13,072 bases of DNA from Bacteroidales bacterium (lineage in GTDB: Bacteria > Bacteroidota > Bacteroidia > Bacteroidales > UBA10428). Under the pieces are notes generated by a model. That model had not been told where the DNA came from and did no database searches. It saw nothing but the letters and a program-made list of their open reading frames with translations. Below, in pieces: positions 6,897 to 13,072 of this stretch; the stretch's first letter is position 1; each line of letters begins with the position of its first letter. Where the stretch lies: the NCBI GenBank assembly GCA_016926235.1, contig JAFGOZ010000101.1:1-13072 (forward strand), read 5' to 3'. The translations under genes were made by a program, and so were the position numbers.

Positions 6897-7838
6897 TCAT
6901 TCAAATACCAATTTCATAAAGTATTCATCTATTCTAGTATTTTTGGAATCGAATAGTATCGTTAAGTTTTTATCATTTAATATTTTCCTTAATACTTTTC
7001 TTAGAATTTCATCAGTGTTTGATGAAATCAAAGGTAATTCTGAAATCTTACTTTTATCAATACTTGCACCATGTATTAATTTACTGCGAGTTATATATGC
7101 CTTTTTTATTGTTTGATAAGTTTCTAATTTATTTAATTCATTAGACAGGAAATATGCTGTACGCTCTGAAAGTTTATGAGATAATTCCATATTATCAGTT
7201 GTAAACAATGTCTCAAAAGCAGCACAATAATTTGAAATCTTATATGCCAAATTTCTTGCTTCCCGAGCTTGCTTAACAAACAGCAACGCTCTACCAATAC
7301 GACTAAAGTTTTTTTCAAGCATAAAAATCAAAGAACCGGATTCTTTTTCATACAGATAAGACTCAATTTTATGATGGAACTCAATAAATTCAATCATCTC
7401 TTTCTTGGTAAAAACTACTGAGTCTAATTCACCTTTGGAACGAGTATGGATATATTGAAGTCTAAGACTTGATGCTTCAAAAACCTCTTTGTTAGTGCCA
7501 ATCAAGTATGCCGTATCACAAACTATACAGTTGTCTTTATATAACCAACTATTTTTTAGAATATCATCGACCCACCTTAAAATCAGTTCAAGAATTTGAA
7601 GATTGCTTAATCCATCAAATATATCCTCGTTATCCTCATATTCATAATAAAGGAAAGTGGTTGAATCAAGAAAATATTTTGATTCTAATATTCCAATTGT
7701 ATCTCTAAAAGTCTCTGTTAATATTTTTTCTTTAAGTTTCTGATTACAACTAATTCTTACACCAGGTATTAATTCAAGATATTCACAATCGAAATCCTTT
7801 AGATTTATGTGTCTTAATGTGGTAAAAAAATACTTCAT
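6897..7838 (-). CDS. ApeA-like HEPN-domain protein, candidate RNase
   Basis: The 313-residue protein has an N-terminal alpha/beta part (about 1-180) and a C-terminal all-helical part (about 185-312). The latter matches the Apea-type HEPN pattern: RALLFVKQAREARNLAYKIS, an acidic CAAFETLF segment at about 205-212, then YITRSKLIHGAS with R251-x4-H256, the R-x4-6-H ribonuclease signature. HEPN domains of this kind occur in phage-defence proteins such as ApeA and other abortive-infection RNases, often cutting tRNA or mRNA when triggered. No transmembrane segment is seen. It stands alone: a repeat (7875-7977) separates it from the upstream gene set and its start is 36 bp past that repeat. Fold call is fairly firm; defence role is inferred. 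Confidence 0.78.
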   Translation of the reverse strand: MKYFFTTLRHINLKDFDCEYLELIPGVRISCNQKLKEKILTETFRDTIGILESKYFLDSTTFLYYEYEDNEDIFDGLSNLQILELILRWVDDILKNSWLYKDNCIVCDTAYLIGTNKEVFEASSLRLQYIHTRSKGELDSVVFTKKEMIEFIEFHHKIESYLYEKESGSLIFMLEKNFSRIGRALLFVKQAREARNLAYKISNYCAAFETLFTTDNMELSHKLSERTAYFLSNELNKLETYQTIKKAYITRSKLIHGASIDKSKISELPLISSNTDEILRKVLRKILNDKNLTILFDSKNTRIDEYFMKLVFE

Positions 7839-7874
7839 TTACTGCTCTGTTTTTATTACGCTCCACTGCGGCAC

Positions 7875-7977
7875 GTGTACGTAGTTGCCGTTTCATAGCT
7901 TCAACTTATCTGGTTAACCGAAATATACAGAAAAGAACCAGCATTAGCAAACGCACTGCCCGGCAATTGCATATCAC
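7875..7977 (-). repeat. Cassette-like intergenic repeat, copy B
   Basis: Positions 7882-7969 align along their whole length with 12884-12972. An exact 28-nt block is shared (7942-7969 here; it ends CCCGGCAATTG on the plus strand), plus TTCATAGCTT (7892-7901) and TCTGGTTA (7909-7916). Imperfect inverted arms flank it: 7875-7890 (GTGTACGTAGTTGCCG) and 7961-7977. It begins 7 bp after the stop of the 7984-8946 gene and ends 36 bp before the HEPN start, in the same orientation relative to transcription as copy A. The structure resembles a folded recombination site such as attC, but the conserved core triplets are not both present. A mobile palindromic intergenic element is the alternative. Confidence 0.75.
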
Positions 7978-7983
7978 AGCTTG

Positions 7984-8946
7984 TTATGCAAAGTACTTTA
8001 TTCTATCACTATGTTTATTATACATTGTTTTATATGAATTATAAGCTTTATATTTTATATCTAATGCAAAGAAAAGAAATGAATATTTTTTCTTGTCTTT
8101 AAAAAGATTAATTAACTTCTCTCCAAAAGGAATCAATGAAATTATTGGAAATACTGTTCCAATAGATGCTACAGCAGCCTCTTTTGAAAAATCAATACCA
8201 AACCTTTTTAGAGATTTTTCTCTTATCAATGAATTTAATTCTGTTTGACAAGAGTCAAAAATAGCTTGGCAATCATTTTCAACAATCTTTGTAGAAGGAG
8301 GTATTTCAGATATCTTGTTATCAGTATATTCAGATAGGTATTTTACTAATACTTTGGACTTTTTTCTTATTTCTATTATATCTTTAGTTGAAAGAAAACC
8401 AACTGGTTTTATTTCAAATTTTTTAAAGAGAAGTTCAGTATATTTTCTATTAATCAATTCATACTTATAATATTCAGAGGAGCCACCAATTTGAGCTTTA
8501 TTATCATAAGGATAACAAATGCCATCTGCACCAAGAATATTTGCTATTCCAATATTCCAAAGTTCATGCTTGTATTGAATTATTGTAGACGTAAGTTCAT
8601 TTCCGGTAGCATTTTTCCCTCCAATGGATCCATAATTTGAATATGTATTAATTTGAGAGCAAATTGCTTCATATAAATTATTTGTTTCTGCCGTTTCAAT
8701 TGTACATTTCACTTTAGTAGTTAAATTTAAAATGTTTTGTTCATAGTTCCAAAGTTTAATAATACCCTCTTCGATCAATTCATTAAATATATTTTGATAG
8801 TAATTTCTTACCCATTCCGGAATACTATTTGAGAAAGAAGTGTTTTCATTTATCCAAATTGAATCACACGAAGTAATAAGTGAATGTATCATTCGTTCCC
8901 ATGATTTATCATCGAACTCGGTTGAATCAGTATAAATTAGTTCCAT
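7984..8946 (-). CDS. Unrecognised 320-residue protein ending the nucleotide-enzyme operon
   Basis: I recognise no family. The protein starts MELIYTDSTEFDDKSWERM, is mixed alpha/beta and rich in Asn, Tyr, Ile and Lys. It has a Gly-rich NYGSIGGKNATGNE stretch (104-116), an ANILGADGICYPYDN stretch (135-149) and a hydrophobic segment at about 256-273 (AAVASIGTVFPIISLIPF) followed by a second apolar patch at 288-297. The first could be a single membrane helix or hairpin, or a buried helix. The start is 10 bp after the stop of the thymidylate-synthase-like gene, so it is very probably in the same operon and works with it. It could be a sensor, effector or partner; nothing in the sequence decides. 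Repeat copy B follows its stop at once. Confidence 0.75.
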   Translation of the reverse strand: MELIYTDSTEFDDKSWERMIHSLITSCDSIWINENTSFSNSIPEWVRNYYQNIFNELIEEGIIKLWNYEQNILNLTTKVKCTIETAETNNLYEAICSQINTYSNYGSIGGKNATGNELTSTIIQYKHELWNIGIANILGADGICYPYDNKAQIGGSSEYYKYELINRKYTELLFKKFEIKPVGFLSTKDIIEIRKKSKVLVKYLSEYTDNKISEIPPSTKIVENDCQAIFDSCQTELNSLIREKSLKRFGIDFSKEAAVASIGTVFPIISLIPFGEKLINLFKDKKKYSFLFFALDIKYKAYNSYKTMYNKHSDRIKYFA

Positions 8947-8956
8947 AACCTTTGTA

Positions 8957-9574
8957 TTAAATAAAAACTCCTTTTGCTTTCAAGAAATCCATTTCATATA
9001 TGTGATAGTTTACAGAAAGCATATTTAAGCAACCTATTCCTATATTCAATGCATCTGCTATTTTTTTCTGAATCTTGTATATTGAAATTAAATCAGGTAG
9101 AGCTGCAAACCAAGCATCATTGCTTCGCAAAACAGATGTAACCTCTAGAGAATTATTTCTAACTTGAAATTGTAAAGAAGTTATGCAAGGAGGATGATTA
9201 GAGAATAAATCAACATTCTGCTGCCAAGTGTTTATTACTGCTCGTCTTGAATAATAATGATTGGTAAGAATTTGAATAATTCTTTCAGATTGATTTAAAC
9301 TATTTTCTCCGTATCTATTTATTCTTTCTGCTACTGAATTCGTCGACTTCATAGAAATTAGATAATTATCAGAGTATTCTTGAATGAAACTTTGAGGGAA
9401 AGCATATTTATTACTTACTTGGGGTTGTGTACCTGGTGAACTAATACTAAATAATAAATTCCGCATTTCTTTTGCTCTACATCCTCTCTCAGAAGGTATC
9501 CATACACCTTCATTTAATAATCGAAAGATGCTTTCTTCCCAAGCGTCAGCAATGCTAATTCTATCTATTATCAT
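8957..9574 (-). CDS. Thymidylate-synthase-superfamily enzyme (possible pyrimidine nucleotide C5-modifying enzyme)
   Basis: The 205-residue protein carries the thymidylate synthase active-site order. R110-R111 precede the catalytic cysteine in NHPPCITSLQFQVRN (C130), then comes the phosphate-binding R150-S-N-D153 (LRSNDAWFAALP), and HIYEMD at 191-196 corresponds to the sugar-binding H-x-Y of ThyA. It is shorter than E. coli ThyA (264) and closer in layout to the methanogen-type branch. Counting without gaps from the RSxD arginine, the ThyA Asn177 position falls on D161; Asp there is a mark of cytidylate-specific members such as dCMP hydroxymethylase. The reaction would be folate-dependent methylation or hydroxymethylation at C5 of dUMP, dCMP or CMP. 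I chose the ATG at 9574, 16 bp after the upstream stop; an ATG at 9631 adds 19 residues but overlaps that gene by 41 bp. Confidence 0.85.
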   Translation of the reverse strand: MIIDRISIADAWEESIFRLLNEGVWIPSERGCRAKEMRNLLFSISSPGTQPQVSNKYAFPQSFIQEYSDNYLISMKSTNSVAERINRYGENSLNQSERIIQILTNHYYSRRAVINTWQQNVDLFSNHPPCITSLQFQVRNNSLEVTSVLRSNDAWFAALPDLISIYKIQKKIADALNIGIGCLNMLSVNYHIYEMDFLKAKGVFI

Positions 9575-9590
9575 ATAAAAAAGATTTAAT

Positions 9591-10757
9591 TTACCAAGGA
9601 TATTCAAAATAGTTCTTATAAAGTTTGCCATATTGAAACTTCTTCTCGTTCAATGCCATGTGAATGGGGTCTAATATTCGAGCAGCACCATCAACCTCAT
9701 CAATTGCCATTTTACTTTTTTTTGACTTTTTTGTCATTTCAATCGAAAAGGGCTTTTCATTAGTAATCCATCCAGTATCAACACTATTCATATAAATATT
9801 ATTTTCTGAATATTGCGTTGCAGCAGTTCTTGTCATCATATTCAATGCAGCTTTGGCCATATTAGTATGAGGATGTCTTGCGTTTTTTCTTGGAGCAAAA
9901 AAATTCCCCTCCATTGAAGTAACATTGACAATAAAAGAAGGCCTTGAATTATTTGACAATAATGGCTTTAATTTTGTATTCAATAAAAATGGAGTTATTA
10001 AATTCACATTTAAAACTTCATAGAATTCAATTAAATTAACATCCTCTAATCTCAACATCCAACTATTATCAAACCTTCTATCCACCTGCTGACCATCTTT
10101 ATCAAATTTTCCTTTAGGGAAACTTATAGTGTCAATTATAAAATCTTCTGGTAGTAAGGGAATTTGAGATAAATCTGCTGAAATGAAAACATCATGATTT
10201 TGTGAGGGAAGAAAATCGATTTTATTGTTAACCAAAGAATTACACTTTGACAAAATATCACTGACCTGTTTATTAATTTGCAATAATTTCGATTCTCTCT
10301 CATTTTTCAATAGGTGTTTGTAAAATTGCGGTGGCCGTCTAACCGTCTGAGCAGCATTATTAATAATTATGTTAAGATTTAAAAATTCATTCAAAATTCT
10401 ATCTATGAATAATTCAACTGATTGAATATGTCTAAAATCAACACCAATTATATGTATTTGTTCCTTCCAAATTTCAAAATCTCCAATCTTGGAATACCTT
10501 TGAAAAGTATCTTGCGGAAACCTGCTTGTAACTATAACTTTTGCACCAGCCCTAAGAAGTTTTATCGAAGTTTCAAAACCAATTTTAATTCTTCCGCCAG
10601 TGACTAATGCTGTATAATTTGATAAATCAGCAAATTGGTTTCTCTTTTCAAAGTTAAAATCACCACATTCGGGACACATTTCTTTATAAAAGTGGTGTCT
10701 AATCAACAGTTTTTTTTGACAGACATAACATATGCCCTCTTTATAATATGCTTCCAT
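9591..10757 (-). CDS. SDR-family oxidoreductase with N-terminal zinc ribbon
   Basis: The 388-residue protein begins with a zinc-ribbon knuckle pair, C10-x2-C13 and C28-x2-C31. A short-chain dehydrogenase Rossmann domain follows: VTGGRIKIGFE (52-62, TGxxxxxG), D107 in GVDFRH, NNAAQTVRRPP (133-143, the NNAG motif) and catalytic-type S281 in VNVTSMEG. The usual YxxxK reads T298-N-M-A-K302, so the lysine is kept but the catalytic tyrosine is replaced. A roughly 90-residue insertion lies between the NNAG strand and the VNLITPF segment. NAD(P) binding is likely, but an ordinary SDR redox reaction is doubtful unless another residue supplies the acid. It lies 59 bp after the deoxyribosyltransferase-like gene and 16 bp before the thymidylate-synthase-like gene. 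The substrate is unknown; a nucleotide or base is suggested by context only. Confidence 0.85.
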   Translation of the reverse strand: MEAYYKEGICYVCQKKLLIRHHFYKEMCPECGDFNFEKRNQFADLSNYTALVTGGRIKIGFETSIKLLRAGAKVIVTSRFPQDTFQRYSKIGDFEIWKEQIHIIGVDFRHIQSVELFIDRILNEFLNLNIIINNAAQTVRRPPQFYKHLLKNERESKLLQINKQVSDILSKCNSLVNNKIDFLPSQNHDVFISADLSQIPLLPEDFIIDTISFPKGKFDKDGQQVDRRFDNSWMLRLEDVNLIEFYEVLNVNLITPFLLNTKLKPLLSNNSRPSFIVNVTSMEGNFFAPRKNARHPHTNMAKAALNMMTRTAATQYSENNIYMNSVDTGWITNEKPFSIEMTKKSKKSKMAIDEVDGAARILDPIHMALNEKKFQYGKLYKNYFEYPW

Positions 10758-10816
10758 TTATAATAGGTTTTGTAAAATTTGAAGAGTGTAATTTCAGATT
10801 GAGATAACCTAAATTA

Positions 10817-11290
10817 TTATTTTGTGTCTAATAATATACGTGATATCTCTTTCAAATTTTTATTTATGATTATTGGCTTCATGTTTATTATTTCATCAAC
10901 ATAATGCATTCTTTCACTTCTTTCTGGAACAGGATTAAATAGAAATATTTTCTTCCTATGACCGTATGCAAATCCCATTTCCATTAATGTGTTGCCACCA
11001 ATATAGTTTTGAATGCCTTTTTTAGATTCGTTTATGACCAGAATAGCATCAGAATTCTTAATAAAATCCCAATACCGTTTTATTAAATCAATAGATTCCG
11101 ATTTTCGAAGATTAATATCACCACCATGAATTTGTCTTGAGGAAATATAGTCTTCAAATGTCATTTCCTTTTTAATTATCTTTTCAGTTAGATGGGGAAT
11201 GTTAACTTCATAACCCAATGATTCTAATTGTTCTTTCACTTCAATTATTTGAGGCGTAAATTCAACACTTGAACAAATAGTAATTTTCAT
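10817..11290 (-). CDS. Nucleoside 2-deoxyribosyltransferase-like protein
   Basis: The 157-residue product has the compact Rossmann-like fold pattern of this group: MKITICSSVEF at the N-terminus, SDAILVINESKKGIQNYIGG (80-99), then NTLMEMGFAYGHRKKIFLFN (100-119). E104 lies in the G-N-T-x2-E-x-G context that holds the nucleophilic glutamate of deoxyribosyltransferases, and the NPVPE and MKPIIIN segments are typical of the short family often annotated only as hypothetical. Such proteins cleave or transfer the N-glycosidic bond of (deoxy)nucleosides or nucleotides; relatives bind nucleotides in conflict systems. It is probably the first gene of a four-gene operon reaching 7984. The ATG at 11290 starts right at the family's first strand. 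Confidence 0.82.
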   Translation of the reverse strand: MKITICSSVEFTPQIIEVKEQLESLGYEVNIPHLTEKIIKKEMTFEDYISSRQIHGGDINLRKSESIDLIKRYWDFIKNSDAILVINESKKGIQNYIGGNTLMEMGFAYGHRKKIFLFNPVPERSERMHYVDEIINMKPIIINKNLKEISRILLDTK

Positions 11291-11356
11291 AGCATTATAT
11301 TTTTAAAGTTATTAATATTAGCTGAAGGAATCTTTTTTAAGTATTTTACATAATAG

Positions 11357-11475
11357 TAAGTATGTGAAAAGTAGGCGATTGCGGGCGAATCACTTATTAA
11401 GTTACAAACAGAATGAAGCGGGCTACAACCCTTAGCACATTTACTGTTCTGCCTATTTTTTATATACATACCTGC
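11357..11475 (-). repeat. Inverted-repeat element in the spacer between the vWA gene and the nucleotide-enzyme operon
   Basis: The 203-bp spacer 11291-11493 holds arms GTATGT-GAAAAG-TAGGC (11360-11376) and GCCTA-TTTTTTATAT-ACATAC (11451-11471), complementary apart from small bulges, with a loop of about 75 nt. GCGGGC occurs directly repeated at 11381-11386 and 11418-11423. Arm size and loop length resemble those of the repeats near 7930 and 12930, but the shared core block is absent. It may be a diverged relative or an independent stem-loop. The operon promoter probably lies between 11291 and 11360. Confidence 0.45.
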
Positions 11476-11493
11476 CGTTTTTATTGTTATAAT

Positions 11494-12813
11494 TTAGTTT
11501 GTCAAGGTTAAAAATACTCTGCCTTCCTTTAGAATTTCCGGCTTCAATAAGTATGGAACAACTCGTCCGTTCAAGATCGAAGTAAGTAGGTTATCAATAC
11601 AAACAGCATTCATTTCTCCATCCACATTGAAAACTCTATAAAGCTGATAAACTTCCTTGTTTGTCAAGAAGTAATTCCATTCGTCAGCAGTCAAATAGAA
11701 AGTAGGTTTGTCAATAGCCGTACCTTTACATTCTATCAACTGTATTGTTTTTCCATTATCATCTAAAAGTTCAAAATCATGATGACTAAAACTCTCGGCT
11801 TTTTCGTTTAACCATCTGACTTTAGTTGCGCTATGTTTGTTGCAAAGAAATTTGTATAGAAATGATTCGCTACGTTGCCTTATGCTTTCACTGTACTCAT
11901 TGTCAATTGTTAAGGTTGTAGAGTCAATTCCTGTTTCGAGCAAGGCACTAACTCTAAAAAGTTCTTTCAAAGAGGAAAGTTCTGAGAGAAGCTTTTGACT
12001 GTTTAAAATTTGCTCTATAATTTTACTCTCTAACTCGTCAAGTTGCAATGCAGTTGCTTGCTTACTTTCCTGTTTTATTGTTTCAATTTTTTTCTCAACT
12101 GTCTGAATAACTTTTTGTGGTTCTATTTTAGGATGCGATTGAAAATTGCTTGTTACTGTCTGAATGTTTTGAATTGTGTTTTGAATAACAGCCGTTTTAA
12201 GTGGTGCTAACACTTTCTTAACTTCGTCTGCGGTGAAAGATTTTGATTTGATATTGTAATAACCACCTGTGGCTAATGATCGAGATTTAGTTTCGGATTC
12301 TTCGTCTTGTGCAAGACCAATAATAAAAATCTTACAAGGTATTCCTTTAAGTTGTTCAGTTTTCTTAGCAGCTTCTCTATAATCACCTCCACCATTTTCT
12401 TCTCCGTCTGTAAGTAGAATAATTTTTCTGTCACTATTTGGATGTTTTTCCAAATTAGAAACAGCTTCATTAATTGCAGCAGTTATCGGTGTCCCTCCAA
12501 TTGGTGGGTCTTGCAATGATGCAATAACATTTAAAATTTTTTGATTGTCAAAAGCTCCTTGATAAAGGATAGGTATAGATAATTCGTCCACCACTTTTTC
12601 GCCTACTTTTTTGCTATTGAATCTGAATGTTCGGATAATAATCTGATTAGTGTAGTCAATAGTTGGGATAATCTGCTCCGACAAAACTTTTTTTATTAAA
12701 GTCATACGGGTCAATCCATCAATCAGATACTTTCCTTCGTCCTTGGGACTTCCCTTCATGTACCCCATACTCCCTGAGTTGTCAATGAGTATTTCTATAA
12801 TTGTTTCAATCAT
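11494..12813 (-). CDS. vWA domain - coiled coil - DUF3883-like nuclease-fold fusion protein
   Basis: The 439-residue protein starts with a von Willebrand A domain (1-205). Its full metal-binding MIDAS set is visible: DNSGSMG (D11, S13, S15), T108 in IGGTPITAA, and D136 in ILLTDGEENGG. A Gln/Lys/Glu-rich helical segment with heptad character spans about 206-300. The C-terminal part (about 303-415) follows the DUF3883 (NO VEIN C-terminal) pattern, a PD-(D/E)xK-like fold: RQRSESFLYKFL, VRWLNEKAES, HHDFELLDD with D346, and QLIECKGTA with E361 and K363, then YLTADEWNYF. No signal peptide or membrane segment. DUF3883 is common in restriction and defence loci, while vWA domains usually mediate metal-dependent protein contacts. 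A single-gene defence factor is a fair guess. It stands alone, with an upstream palindrome at 12821. Confidence 0.83.
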   Translation of the reverse strand: MIETIIEILIDNSGSMGYMKGSPKDEGKYLIDGLTRMTLIKKVLSEQIIPTIDYTNQIIIRTFRFNSKKVGEKVVDELSIPILYQGAFDNQKILNVIASLQDPPIGGTPITAAINEAVSNLEKHPNSDRKIILLTDGEENGGGDYREAAKKTEQLKGIPCKIFIIGLAQDEESETKSRSLATGGYYNIKSKSFTADEVKKVLAPLKTAVIQNTIQNIQTVTSNFQSHPKIEPQKVIQTVEKKIETIKQESKQATALQLDELESKIIEQILNSQKLLSELSSLKELFRVSALLETGIDSTTLTIDNEYSESIRQRSESFLYKFLCNKHSATKVRWLNEKAESFSHHDFELLDDNGKTIQLIECKGTAIDKPTFYLTADEWNYFLTNKEVYQLYRVFNVDGEMNAVCIDNLLTSILNGRVVPYLLKPEILKEGRVFLTLTN

Positions 12814-12820
12814 TTTTATT

Positions 12821-12840
12821 TAGTAAATTTGAGTTTACTA
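12821..12840. promoter_or_regulatory. Operator-like inverted repeat just upstream of the vWA gene
   Basis: TAGTAAA (12821-12827) and TTTACTA (12834-12840) are perfect 7-bp arms around a 6-bp spacer, ending 8 bp before the vWA-protein start codon. The position fits an operator or a 5' leader stem. No cognate regulator is visible in the window. Confidence 0.4.
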
Positions 12841-12868
12841 TTTCGCCTCAAAATGGCAGGTAACATAA

Positions 12869-12995
12869 CGTTGGCAATATGCCCAGTTGACGAGGTTCAT
12901 AGCTTTATGTTGTCTGGTTACCTAAAAATACCTAATAGTACAAACATTAGCAAACGCACTGCCCGGCAATTGGGTATATTGCGTATTAGCAAACG
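12869..12995 (-). repeat. Cassette-like intergenic repeat, copy A
   Basis: Positions 12884-12972 match copy B at 7882-7969, with the same exact 28-nt block (12945-12972), TTCATAGCTT (12896-12905) and TCTGGTTA (12913-12920). Flanking arms GCAATATGCCCAGTTG (12874-12889) and CAATTGGGTATATTGC (12967-12982) are complementary at 14 of 16 positions, and the other two would be G-U pairs in one strand's fold. The fold is therefore a 16-bp stem closing a 77-nt loop. ATTAGCAAACG occurs twice, at 12946-12956 and 12985-12995. On the minus strand the element ends in CAACGTTATGT, which recalls an integron-type insertion point, but the opposite core site is poor. It lies between a possible upstream gene tail (13007) and the vWA gene. 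Confidence 0.78.
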
Positions 12996-13006
12996 TAGTT
13001 ATTCTT

Positions 13007-13072
13007 TTATTTCACTTTTCTATTTAGGAGATCATATTTATCTCCATTGCGAAGAAAATAAAAGAGTTCTGC
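13007..13072 (-). CDS. Possible C-terminal tail of a gene entering from the right
   Basis: On the minus strand one frame is open from the window edge to a TAA at 13009-13007, encoding AELFYFLRNGDKYDLLNRKVK. The composition is protein-like and the position, with repeat copy A 12 bp after the stop, matches how copy B follows its gene. At 21 residues it may be chance. A small hairpin GGAGAT-ATCTCC at 13028-13046 overlaps it. Confidence 0.35.
   Translation of the reverse strand, partial: AELFYFLRNGDKYDLLNRKVK

Noticed and set aside
6808..7116. Plus-strand open frame of 102 codons
   Set aside because: It overlaps the HEPN gene antisense, has no recognisable features and a composition explained by the complementary coding strand.
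9575..9631. N-terminal extension of the thymidylate-synthase-like protein from the ATG at 9631
   Set aside because: It would overlap the SDR gene by 41 bp and adds a segment not expected before the family's first strand; the ATG at 9574 fits spacing and family better.
7875..12995. Calling the repeats canonical integron attC sites
   Set aside because: RYYYAAC and GTTRRRY boxes are not both present in matching positions, only partial resemblances such as GCATAAC and GTTATGT were found, and no integron integrase is visible.
1..13072. tRNA, rRNA or CRISPR array
   Set aside because: No cloverleaf-like segment, rRNA signature or regularly spaced short repeats were found on either strand.

Overview
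The window looks like an AT-rich accessory region (a defence or mobile-gene island) of a member of the Bacteroidota. Reasons: the genes lack clear Shine-Dalgarno sequences, one product carries a Bacteroidota-like Sec signal peptide on a beta-rich exported protein, and the content is a mosaic of unrelated single genes, one IS3-family element, a serine recombinase, gene remnants and intergenic repeats. No rRNA, tRNA, CRISPR array or core metabolic operon was seen.

Layout. (1) 1-317, minus: N-terminal part of a serine resolvase/invertase cut by the window edge, followed by about 650 bp without a recognisable gene. (2) 967-2561, plus: an exported coiled-coil/beta-rich protein and a small protein whose start overlaps its stop, then a 314-bp spacer with repeat-like sequence. 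(3) 2876-4543, plus: a two-domain phospholipase-D-like protein. (4) 4615-5016, minus: remnant of the nuclease domain of a type ISP/IIG restriction-modification enzyme. (5) 5095-6336: an IS3-family insertion sequence with orfA, a probable -1 frameshift, orfB with an intact DDE triad, and a 44-nt perfect palindrome at the end of the transposase gene; its right end supplies the last codons of a small membrane protein gene (6312-6689, minus). (6) 6897-7838, minus: an ApeA-like HEPN protein with an R-x4-H motif. (7) 7984-11290, minus: a tight four-gene set coding for a nucleoside-deoxyribosyltransferase-like protein, a zinc-ribbon SDR oxidoreductase, a thymidylate-synthase-superfamily enzyme and an unrecognised 320-residue protein. 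(8) 11494-12813, minus: a von Willebrand A domain fused through a coiled coil to a DUF3883-like PD-(D/E)xK domain. (9) 13007-13072, minus: possible tail of another gene.

Two things stand out. First, the four-gene set combines three nucleotide or nucleoside-type enzyme folds with an orphan protein that has a hydrophobic segment. It sits between a HEPN RNase-like gene and a vWA-nuclease fusion, so it could make or alter a nucleotide as part of a conflict system; this is inference from gene content. Second, a roughly 90-bp repeat lies just downstream of gene units at 7882-7969 and 12884-12972. The two copies share an exact 28-nt block and are flanked by inverted arms. A weaker relative follows the plus-strand gene pair near 2607, again in the direction of transcription. 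The arrangement resembles gene cassettes each carrying a 3' recombination site, but canonical integron attC core sites are not convincing.
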